12,335 nucleotides of DNA from an uncultured Flavobacteriaceae bacterium (GTDB lineage: Bacteria; Bacteroidota; Bacteroidia; Flavobacteriales; Flavobacteriaceae). The notes beneath the pieces were generated by a model, which was not told where the DNA came from, made no database searches, and saw nothing but the letters and a program-made list of their open reading frames with translations. This document shows positions 7,159 to 12,335 of this stretch, one piece after another. The stretch is from assembly GCA_938018045.1 (NCBI GenBank), contig CALIIP010000119.1, positions 1 to 12,335 of the forward strand, read 5' to 3'. The stretch's first letter is position 1. Each line of letters starts with the position of its first letter. A program made the translations under genes and the position numbers.

Positions 7159-7188
7159 TGTTAAAGTGATGTTAAAGATGTGTTAACG
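7159..7188 (+). promoter_or_regulatory. Three TGTTAA direct repeats at 11-bp period (OmpR/PhoB-type box)
   Basis: TGTTAAAG begins at 7159 and 7170, and TGTTAACG at 7181, an exact 11-bp spacing. This places each copy on the same DNA face. Read on the minus strand it is TTAACA three times with 5-nt spacers, the same layout as the PhoP boxes of Bacillus; on the plus strand it resembles the TGTCA repeats of Gram-negative Pho boxes. It lies about 38 bp upstream of the -7 element at 7226-7233, a plausible activator site. The identity of the regulator is inferred from layout only. Confidence 0.5.
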
Positions 7189-7225
7189 TCCGTAACATTA
7201 TAGTTTACGTGTCGTCATATCATCA

Positions 7226-7233
7226 TACATTTG
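7226..7233 (+). promoter_or_regulatory. Bacteroidota -7 promoter element upstream of a non-coding stretch
   Basis: TACATTTG is a full match to TAnnTTTG. No protein-coding gene starts downstream on the plus strand before the terminator at 7323-7357, so the promoter seems to serve a short non-coding transcript. No good -33 TTG is seen, which would fit a promoter that needs an activator at the upstream direct repeats. Confidence 0.5.
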
Positions 7234-7237
7234 CAGT

Positions 7238-7362
7238 AAGAGAATTAATTACTCTTTAAATATTTAAAACATATCTAGGAAGCAAAAACTTCCTTTAAAC
7301 TTAGTTTTAGTTAAGTTGATTTGGAAGGCTTTATATCATCATGATATGAAGCCTTCCTATTT
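7238..7362 (+). ncRNA. Candidate small RNA of about 120 nt
   Basis: This is a prediction from signals only. A consensus -7 element ends at 7233, so transcription should begin near 7238. The following 90 bases hold three small hairpins: AAGAG/CTCTT (7238-7256), AGGAAG/CTTCCT with loop CAAAAA (7277-7294), and AACTTA/TAAGTT (7298-7317). Transcription would end at the strong hairpin 7323-7357, which has a U-rich tail on this strand. No ATG-initiated frame of useful length lies between promoter and terminator. It could be a trans-acting small RNA, a flavobacterial 6S-like RNA, or merely a leader remnant. I do not recognise the family. Confidence 0.4.
7323..7360 (+). terminator. Strong intrinsic terminator between rnz and fabH
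   Basis: GGAAGGCTT (7323-7331) pairs with AAGCCTTCC (7349-7357), a T-G wobble pair continues the stem, and ATATCA (7333-7338) pairs with TGATAT (7342-7347) around a TCA loop, about 16 pairs in all. The plus-strand tail TATTTTATATT is U-rich. On the minus strand the stem is 10 nt past the fabH stop codon but followed only by AAATC, so it is best oriented for plus-strand transcripts, though it may also stop fabH messages. Confidence 0.75.
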
Positions 7363-7366
7363 TATA

Positions 7367-8374
7367 TTACCAACGGATAATTACGCTTCCCCAAGTAAAG
7401 CCACTTCCAAAGGCTGCTAAAACAACCAAATCATTGTCTTTAATTTTTCCTTTTTCCCATGCTTCGGTCAACGCAATAATAACTGATGCTGCAGTTGTAT
7501 TACCATATTTCATGATATTATTATATACTTTGTCGTCATCCAACCTAAATTTCTTTTGAATAAATTGTGCTATCCTTAAATTCGCTTGATGCGGAATTAA
7601 CATATCAATATCTTCCTTTTCTAAATTGTTTGCTTCTAAACCTTCAATTATAGCCTCAGAAAATCGACCAATTGCATGTTTAAAAACAAACTGTCCATTC
7701 ATATGCGGATAATAAGAAACATCATCTGGATCATTGTTTTCTAATATTTCTGGAACCCAACGTTGTGTTGACGGACCTTCTAATACCAATTCTTTGGCGT
7801 GTTTTCCTTCAGAATGTAAATGAGAAGACAAGATTCCTTTTCCTTTTTCTTCACTTCTTGATAAAACTGCTGCTCCTGCTCCGTCACCAAAAATTACAGT
7901 AACACCTCTACCTCTTGTTGATCTTTCTAATCCACCTGAATGATTTTCAGCTCCAATTACCAAAATATTCTTATACATTCCAGTTTTTATAAACTGATCT
8001 GCTACAGACATCGAATAAATAAATCCTGAACATTGATTCCTTACGTCTAATGCTCCAATTGTTGGCATATCTAGCATATCTTGAATTTGAACTCCACCTC
8101 CAGGAAAATACATATCTGGACTTAAAGTTGCAAATACTATAAAGTCAATATCATCTTTCGTTAAACCAGCACGTTCAATAGCAATTCTTGCTGCTTTCGC
8201 TCCCATTACAGATGTTGTGTCACCTGTTTTTGGGTCTATCCATCTACGTTCTTTTATCCCTGTTCTTTCCTGAATCCATTCATCATTAGTTTCCATCCAT
8301 TCAGATAAATCATCATTGGTCACTACATTTTCAGGAACATAAAATCCTAATCCAGTTATTTTTGAGTTATACAT
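7367..8374 (-). CDS. fabH: 3-oxoacyl-ACP synthase III (FabH-type ketoacyl synthase)
   Basis: A 335-residue thiolase-fold enzyme of the KAS III type, which condenses an acyl-CoA primer with malonyl-ACP to begin fatty acid synthesis. The catalytic triad is visible: Cys115 in RNQCSGF, His262 in PHQAN, and Asn292 in YGNTTAAS. Also present are the FGDGAGAAV loop (about 162-170) and the C-terminal GSGFTWGSVIIRW typical of FabH. Length is normal for the family. It stands alone on the minus strand, diverging from htpG, and not beside rpmF or plsX, the usual fabH context. Flavobacteria commonly encode a second FabH, so this may be a paralogue with a different primer preference. A full -7 element (TAAATTTG) precedes it. 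Confidence 0.92.
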   Translation of the reverse strand: MYNSKITGLGFYVPENVVTNDDLSEWMETNDEWIQERTGIKERRWIDPKTGDTTSVMGAKAARIAIERAGLTKDDIDFIVFATLSPDMYFPGGGVQIQDMLDMPTIGALDVRNQCSGFIYSMSVADQFIKTGMYKNILVIGAENHSGGLERSTRGRGVTVIFGDGAGAAVLSRSEEKGKGILSSHLHSEGKHAKELVLEGPSTQRWVPEILENNDPDDVSYYPHMNGQFVFKHAIGRFSEAIIEGLEANNLEKEDIDMLIPHQANLRIAQFIQKKFRLDDDKVYNNIMKYGNTTAASVIIALTEAWEKGKIKDNDLVVLAAFGSGFTWGSVIIRW

Positions 8375-8404
8375 ATACTATTTTTTTATAAGTCTTTTGA
8401 AACT

Positions 8405-8412
8405 CAAATTTA
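8405..8412 (-). promoter_or_regulatory. Bacteroidota -7 promoter element for fabH
   Basis: On the minus strand the sequence reads TAAATTTG, a full match to TAnnTTTG, 30 nt before the fabH ATG at 8374. The leader would be about 24 nt. No clear TTG occurs at the normal -33 distance. Confidence 0.55.
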
Positions 8413-8457
8413 CTAAATAATTACAAACAGATAACTTTTATTTCATAATTCGCAATA

Positions 8458-8513
8458 ACTGTCATCTTGTCACAAATCAATCTTTGGTATTTTTATTGAC
8501 TAGTCTATTTATA
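8458..8513 (+). promoter_or_regulatory. Probable htpG promoter region with TGTCA direct repeat
   Basis: A possible -33 element TTTG (8483-8486) is followed after 19 nt by TATTTATA (8506-8513), a weak match to the -7 consensus TAnnTTTG. Just upstream, ACTGTCATCTTGTCACA (8458-8474) holds TGTCA twice with 8-bp spacing. This could be a binding site for stress control of the chaperone gene. No inverted-repeat CIRCE-like element is seen. The evidence is weak to moderate. Confidence 0.35.
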
Positions 8514-8537
8514 TAAAAACTAAAAAACAAAAACAAT

Positions 8538-10445
8538 ATGGCAACTGGAAACATTAATGTAACAGCAGAAAATATTTTTCCTATTATAAAAAAATTCTTG
8601 TATTCTGATCATGAAATCTTTTTACGTGAATTAATATCAAACGCAACTGATGCAACTTTAAAACTAAAACATCTTTCAACTCTTGGTGAAGCAAAAGGTG
8701 ATATTGGCAATCCAATGATTGAGATTAAGGTTGATAAAGACAAAAAAGAAATTAGAATTATTGATCAAGGTGTTGGTATGACTGCTGATGAAGTTGAAAA
8801 ATACATCAATCAAGTAGCATTTTCTGGAGCAGAAGAATTTGTAGAAAAGTACAAAGATGCTGATACCGGAATCATCGGTCATTTTGGCCTTGGATTCTAT
8901 TCTGCATTTATGGTAGCAGAACGTGTCGAAATTTTCACAAAATCTTTTAAAGAAGATTCTCAGGCAGTTCGTTGGGAATGTGATGGAAGTCCGCAATATA
9001 CACTTGAAGATACTGACAGATTAGAAAGAGGAACTGAAATCGTTTTACATGTAGGTGAAGATTCTGTAGAGTTTTTAGATGAATTTAAAATCAAAGGATT
9101 ATTATCAAAGTATAATAAGTTTATGCCTATTCCAATAAAGTTTGGAACAAAAGAAATAAACGATCCAAAGCATACTCCAAAAACTTCTAAAGATAAAGAC
9201 GGCAAGGAAACAACTGAACCTCAAAAAATGATTACTGTTGATGATATCATCAACAATCCAAATCCTGCTTGGACAAAACAACCGAGCGAATTGGAAGATA
9301 AAGATTATAAATCTTTCTATCGCGAATTATATCCAACGCAGTTTGAAGAGCCTTTATTTAATATTCATTTGAATGTTGATTACCCTTTTAACTTGACTGG
9401 AATTTTATATTTTCCTAAGATTAGTAAGAATATAGATCCACAAAAAGACAAGATACAATTGTATCAAAATCAGGTATTTGTAACTGACAATGTTGAAGGA
9501 ATTGTTCCTGACTTTTTACAAATGCTACGTGGAGTTATTGATTCTCCAGACATTCCGTTAAATGTCTCTCGTAGTTATTTACAGGCTGATGGCGCAGTAA
9601 AAAAGATTTCGTCATACATCACTCGTAAAGTTGCTGATAAACTGGCAAGTCTTTTCAAAAATGATAGAAAAGCATTTGAAGAGAAATGGCAAGACATAAA
9701 AATCATTATTGAATACGGAATGCTATCTGAAGATAAATTCTTTGAAAAATCAGAGAAATTTGCATTGTATCCAACTATAAATGATGAGTATTTTATTTGG
9801 GATGAATTGATTGAGAAAATCAAAGACAACCAAACTGACAAAGATGGCAAAACTGTTATTTTATATGCATCTGACAAGAATTCACAACACAGTTATATCC
9901 AAGCCGCAAAAGATAAAGGCTACGAAGTATTATTATTAGATTCTCCTATTGTTTCTCACTTGATTCAAAAAATGGAATCAAGTAAAGAGAATGTTTCTTT
10001 TGTACGTGTAGATGGTGATCATATTGATAATTTAATCAAAAAAGATGATGTAAAAATCTCTAAACTATCTGATGAAGAACAAACGAATTTAAAAACTGTT
10101 TTGGAGTCAAACATTCCTAAAGAAACGTATACAATTCAATTAGAAGCGATGGATTCAACAGCAAATCCTTTTATCATTACGCAACCAGAATTTATGCGTA
10201 GAATGAAAGAAATGCAAGCGTCTGGCGGTGGTGGAATGATGGGAATGGGTAATTTTCCAGACATGTACAATTTAGTCGTAAACACTAACAATGAGTTAGT
10301 TAGTGAGATTTTAAACACAAAAACTGTAAAAAAACAAGAACGCCTTATCAAGCAAACATTTGATTTGGCAAAGTTATCTCAAAACCTATTACACGGTGAA
10401 GAGTTGACAGCGTTTATTAAACGTAGTTATGAACTAATAAAATAA
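8538..10445 (+). CDS. htpG: Molecular chaperone HtpG (bacterial Hsp90)
   Basis: A full-length 635-residue Hsp90 homologue, an ATP-dependent cytoplasmic chaperone dimer. The N-terminal GHKL ATPase domain shows FLRELISNATDA (Glu31 and Asn35 at the catalytic and magnesium positions), DQGVGM (Asp76) and GHFGLGFYSAF (114-124). The middle domain includes PLNVSRSYLQ with the ATP-contacting arginine. The C-terminal dimerisation domain contains a Gly/Met-rich stretch, GGGGMMGMG at residues 563-571, in the exposed segment after the proposed client-binding helix. A charged, lysine-rich linker (about 212-232) joins the first two domains. The gene stands alone, with its own upstream region and a distant terminator at 10556-10589. 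ATG at 8538 is preceded by an A-rich leader and no Shine-Dalgarno sequence, as is usual here. Confidence 0.98.
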   Translation: MATGNINVTAENIFPIIKKFLYSDHEIFLRELISNATDATLKLKHLSTLGEAKGDIGNPMIEIKVDKDKKEIRIIDQGVGMTADEVEKYINQVAFSGAEEFVEKYKDADTGIIGHFGLGFYSAFMVAERVEIFTKSFKEDSQAVRWECDGSPQYTLEDTDRLERGTEIVLHVGEDSVEFLDEFKIKGLLSKYNKFMPIPIKFGTKEINDPKHTPKTSKDKDGKETTEPQKMITVDDIINNPNPAWTKQPSELEDKDYKSFYRELYPTQFEEPLFNIHLNVDYPFNLTGILYFPKISKNIDPQKDKIQLYQNQVFVTDNVEGIVPDFLQMLRGVIDSPDIPLNVSRSYLQADGAVKKISSYITRKVADKLASLFKNDRKAFEEKWQDIKIIIEYGMLSEDKFFEKSEKFALYPTINDEYFIWDELIEKIKDNQTDKDGKTVILYASDKNSQHSYIQAAKDKGYEVLLLDSPIVSHLIQKMESSKENVSFVRVDGDHIDNLIKKDDVKISKLSDEEQTNLKTVLESNIPKETYTIQLEAMDSTANPFIITQPEFMRRMKEMQASGGGGMMGMGNFPDMYNLVVNTNNELVSEILNTKTVKKQERLIKQTFDLAKLSQNLLHGEELTAFIKRSYELIK

Positions 10446-10449
10446 GAAG

Positions 10450-10489
10450 GTTTTTGTTCAGTATTTTATAAAATACTGCAAACGAAAAC
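10450..10489 (+). repeat. Long hairpin in the htpG 3' region with a perfect 20-bp palindrome
   Basis: CAGTATTTTATAAAATACTG (10459-10478) is a perfect palindrome. Outside it, GTTTTTGTT (10450-10458) pairs with AACGAAAAC (10481-10489), with one U-G wobble and a two-base bulge. It starts five bases after the htpG stop codon. There is no U run after it, so it is a poor intrinsic terminator but may protect the message 3' end or bind a dimeric protein as DNA. Confidence 0.6.
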
Positions 10490-10555
10490 AAACTTATAAA
10501 ATTAAACAGCGTAACTAATTGATGAAATAATCTAGATTTTTTCTACAAATAGATC

Positions 10556-10589
10556 AAACCGTTTTACAGAAATGTATAACGGTTTTTTT
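10556..10589 (+). terminator. Intrinsic terminator downstream of htpG
   Basis: AAACCGTT (10556-10563) pairs with AACGGTTT (10578-10585). After a T-T mismatch, TACA pairs with TGTA around a GAAA tetraloop (10569-10572). The stem leads straight into a T run ending at 10589. It lies 110 nt after the htpG stop, so the htpG message would have a 3' untranslated region of about 140 nt. Confidence 0.85.
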
Positions 10590-10594
10590 GTATC

Positions 10595-10625
10595 TTGATT
10601 TTCTAATTTTAAAACGGTATTTTTG
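10595..10625 (+). promoter_or_regulatory. Bacteroidota promoter for the GH3 gene
   Basis: TTG at 10595-10597 (-33) and TATTTTTG at 10618-10625 (-7, full match to TAnnTTTG) are separated by 20 nt, close to the usual spacing. The predicted start, near 10631, leaves a leader of about 23 nt before the ATG at 10654. The element lies inside the longer open frame that begins at a TTG (10588), which argues against that start. Confidence 0.65.
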
Positions 10626-10653
10626 TTTAAAAGCAAATTACACTAGAAAACTT

Positions 10654-11775
10654 ATGAAATTGAAATCAATTCCTTTAATAATCCTTTTTATTTTCTCGTC
10701 TTTGAATGCTCAAACGAACACTCAAAAAGCTGAAAATAAAGATAGCATTTCAAAAATTTCTATTGATGAGAAAATTGGACAATTATTACTGTTTGGAATT
10801 GGCAGTAGTAAAACTATAGATAAAAACAACAAGTTTTTAAAATCAGTTCAAGCCAATAAACTAGGAGGAATATTGATTTACGAGAAAAATATTGCTAAAG
10901 ATTCATCAAAAAGCAACCTGAAAAAACTCATCAAGAAATTTAAAGACGCTTCTAAAACTCCACTACTTGTCAGCATTGATGAAGAAGGTGGAAAAGTAAA
11001 TAGATTGAAAATAAAATATGGTTTTCCAAAAACAGTTTCTGCATATTATTTAGGAAACACTAACGATTTAGATTCCACAAAACATTACAGCGATATAATA
11101 GCCCATAATTTATATTTAACAGGAATCAATGTAAATTATGCGCCAGTTTTAGACTTTCACAATCCGTCAAGTCCTCCTTTAGGAAAAATGGAACGTTGTT
11201 TTTCTAATGATACTGAAATAATTATTAAACATAGTAGACAAGTCATTGAAAGCCATCGATATTTTAATGTAAAAACTGTTTTAAAGCATTTTCCAGGGCA
11301 TGGAAATTCGCAAAAAGATTCACATTTAGATGTTACAGATGTTAGTAAATATTGGAAGATTGAAGAGTTAATTCCTTACGAGAGACTTATAACAGAAAAT
11401 AAAGTTGATGCGATTATGACTGCACATATTGTAAATCACAACTTAGATGATTCTTTACTTCCAGCAACATTGTCAAAAAAAGTTATGACAGGACTTTTAA
11501 GAGAACAAATGGGTTTTAAAGGTATTATTATTTCTGATGACATGCATATGAAAGCAATTAGCGATCATTATGGTTTTGAAGATGCGATAGAAATGTGTAT
11601 AAATGCTGGAGTTGACATTTTGATGTTCTCAAACAATATTGCAAAACATCTAGAAATAGTTCCTGAAGATGTGATCGTAAAAATTAAAAAAATGATTGAA
11701 AATGGTAAAATTACTGAAGAACGAATTGAAACCTCATATCAAAGAGTTTTAAAATTTAAAGAATCGTTGAAATAA
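10654..11775 (+). CDS. Exported GH3 beta-N-acetylhexosaminidase-like hydrolase
   Basis: A 373-residue single-domain glycoside hydrolase family 3 enzyme related to NagZ, which removes N-acetylglucosamine from glycans such as peptidoglycan fragments. The first 20 residues (MKLKSIPLIILFIFSSLNAQ) are a signal peptide with the cleavage form usual in Bacteroidota, so the enzyme acts in the periplasm or outside, unlike cytoplasmic proteobacterial NagZ. The NagZ hallmark KHFPGHGNSQKDSH is at 211-224, with the Asp222/His224 dyad. The likely nucleophile is Asp295 in ISDDMHM. SIDEEGGKVNRL (107-118) is the conserved substrate-side motif. The usual RSF reads RCF (Cys182). The start at 10654 is chosen because the signal peptide begins there and a promoter occupies the upstream part of the open frame. 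There is no beta-lactamase-like second domain. Confidence 0.9.
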   Translation: MKLKSIPLIILFIFSSLNAQTNTQKAENKDSISKISIDEKIGQLLLFGIGSSKTIDKNNKFLKSVQANKLGGILIYEKNIAKDSSKSNLKKLIKKFKDASKTPLLVSIDEEGGKVNRLKIKYGFPKTVSAYYLGNTNDLDSTKHYSDIIAHNLYLTGINVNYAPVLDFHNPSSPPLGKMERCFSNDTEIIIKHSRQVIESHRYFNVKTVLKHFPGHGNSQKDSHLDVTDVSKYWKIEELIPYERLITENKVDAIMTAHIVNHNLDDSLLPATLSKKVMTGLLREQMGFKGIIISDDMHMKAISDHYGFEDAIEMCINAGVDILMFSNNIAKHLEIVPEDVIVKIKKMIENGKITEERIETSYQRVLKFKESLK

Positions 11776-11820
11776 TAAATTATATATAAGTTCTTTCTAT
11801 AAACCAATCAAAAATACTAC

Positions 11821-11849
11821 TTCACTCAATGAAATGTATCATTCACTCA
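11821..11849. repeat. Operator-like site: TTCACTCA direct repeat around an inverted repeat
   Basis: TTCACTCA occurs at 11821-11828 and 11842-11849, 21 bp apart (two helical turns). Between them AATGA and TCATT form an inverted repeat with a six-base spacer. It lies about 30 bp upstream of the -7 element of the next gene. Two copies at about 21 bp is the layout used by LytTR-family regulators, but the half-site is not a recognisable LytTR consensus. The protein that binds is unknown. Confidence 0.35.
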
Positions 11850-11879
11850 TTTGTGATTTTAAAATATCTTATAAACATA

Positions 11880-11887
11880 TAAATTTG
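11880..11887 (+). promoter_or_regulatory. Bacteroidota -7 promoter element for the last gene
   Basis: TAAATTTG is a full match to TAnnTTTG, 30 nt before the ATG at 11918, giving a leader of about 25 nt. The nearest TTTG upstream (11850-11853) is 26 nt away, longer than normal for a -33 element. Confidence 0.55.
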
Positions 11888-11917
11888 ATCAAAGTTTAAC
11901 TATTAAATATACATATT

Positions 11918-12335
11918 ATGAAAAATCAAAGAAAAAAAATTAAATTCTGGAGCAAACTAAGTGTTATCTGTATAGCGCTTTTTTCGCTAAGCACATTACA
12001 AGCACAAAATTCAGGAACTCCTTTAACAAAACAAGAAAACAGCATAACTGTTCAAGGAAATGTTTATAATGAAACTGGTCCTTTAGATGCAGTTAGTGTT
12101 ATTTTAAAAGGAACAAAAACAGGAACAGCAACCGATAAAAATGGTGATTTTAAATTTCCAAAAATGCTTAAAAAAGGAGATGTTTTAGTTTTTAGTTCTT
12201 TAGGGTTAGAATCAAAAAAAGTTGTAATAAAAGATGCTGATTCAAACTCAAAAATTGAATTAAAGGTTGAGATGGAATTAATGCAAATAGAGTTAATGGG
12301 TAAAGCTGCTTCTAAAAAAGTATATTCTTCTAAAA
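11918..12335 (+). CDS. Exported carboxypeptidase-like regulatory domain protein, 3' end cut by window edge
   Basis: The frame opens at the ATG at 11918 and runs to the window edge, giving 139 residues. Residues 1-30 are a basic-then-hydrophobic signal peptide ending LQAQ. Residues about 43-122 form a carboxypeptidase-like regulatory domain, a small beta-sandwich, seen from ITVQGNVYNETGPLDAVSV, VILKGTKTGTATDKNGDFKF and GDVLVFSSLGLESKKVVI. This domain is best known at the N-terminus of SusC-type TonB-dependent receptors. Here the following residues (MQIELMGKAASKKVYSSK) look like the tail I recall from short stand-alone versions in flavobacteria, not like a TonB box and plug, so the protein probably ends soon after the window. 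The full length cannot be seen and the function is unknown. Confidence 0.8.
   Translation, partial: MKNQRKKIKFWSKLSVICIALFSLSTLQAQNSGTPLTKQENSITVQGNVYNETGPLDAVSVILKGTKTGTATDKNGDFKFPKMLKKGDVLVFSSLGLESKKVVIKDADSNSKIELKVEMELMQIELMGKAASKKVYSSK

Noticed and set aside
7129..7165. TTAACAA/TTGTTAA inverted repeat after rnz as a terminator
   Set aside because: The stem is only seven AT-rich pairs with a loop of about 21 bases and no U run.
8676..10351. Four minus-strand open frames inside htpG
   Set aside because: They are antisense shadows of a strongly conserved gene, with compositions unlike real proteins.
10588..10653. N-terminal extension of the GH3 gene from TTG 10588
   Set aside because: It overlaps the terminator tail and the promoter, and would bury the signal peptide that begins at 10654.
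1..12335. Mobile element, phage, CRISPR, tRNA or rRNA
   Set aside because: No transposase or integrase, terminal repeat pair, regular repeat-spacer pattern or tRNA/rRNA signature was found on either strand.

Overview
The window is about 12.3 kb of AT-rich chromosome from a member of the Bacteroidota, almost certainly a marine-type Flavobacteriaceae. The evidence is: promoters of the Bacteroidota form (TAnnTTTG at -7) before most transcription units, little sign of Shine-Dalgarno sequences, a type IX secretion (T9SS) C-terminal sorting domain, a carboxypeptidase-like regulatory domain protein, and flavobacterial versions of HtpG, RNase Z and PyrR. The genus cannot be fixed from the sequence alone. 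The region is mostly core genome. No insertion sequence, phage gene, CRISPR array, tRNA or rRNA was seen.

Layout. (1) Positions 1-3760, minus strand: a 12-repeat TPR protein, then two tandem DUF368 (PopT-type polyprenyl-phosphate transporter) paralogues and the start of shikimate dehydrogenase (aroE, cut by the window edge). The last three overlap or nearly touch and share a promoter at about 2293-2300. (2) 3761-3999: a divergent intergenic region with four consecutive inverted repeats. (3) 4012-7125, plus strand: a five-gene operon, pyrR, pyrB, a STAS-like small protein, a tiny secreted protein that is almost only a T9SS sorting domain, and RNase Z. The annotated start of pyrR should be the internal ATG at 4048, because a consensus promoter lies inside the longer reading frame. 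(4) 7126-7366: a non-coding stretch with three TGTTAA direct repeats at an exact 11-bp period, a consensus promoter, several hairpins and a strong plus-strand terminator. It is read here as a candidate small RNA gene under an OmpR/PhoB-type regulator. (5) 7367-8374, minus strand: a FabH-type ketoacyl synthase III. (6) 8538-10445, plus strand: the Hsp90 chaperone htpG, with a long 3' region that ends in a clear intrinsic terminator. (7) 10654-11775, plus strand: an exported GH3 (NagZ-like) hexosaminidase. (8) 11918 to the edge: the start of an exported carboxypeptidase-like regulatory domain protein.

How the genes fit together. Several genes serve the envelope: recycling of the lipid carrier (two DUF368 proteins), fatty acid initiation (FabH), probable peptidoglycan or amino-sugar turnover (GH3) and two exported small proteins. 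The pyr operon joins pyrimidine synthesis to tRNA 3' maturation (RNase Z), with two unexplained small proteins between them. The observations most worth following are the candidate small RNA with its 11-bp direct-repeat box, the cargo-free T9SS sorting-domain protein, and the divergent pair of DUF368 paralogues.
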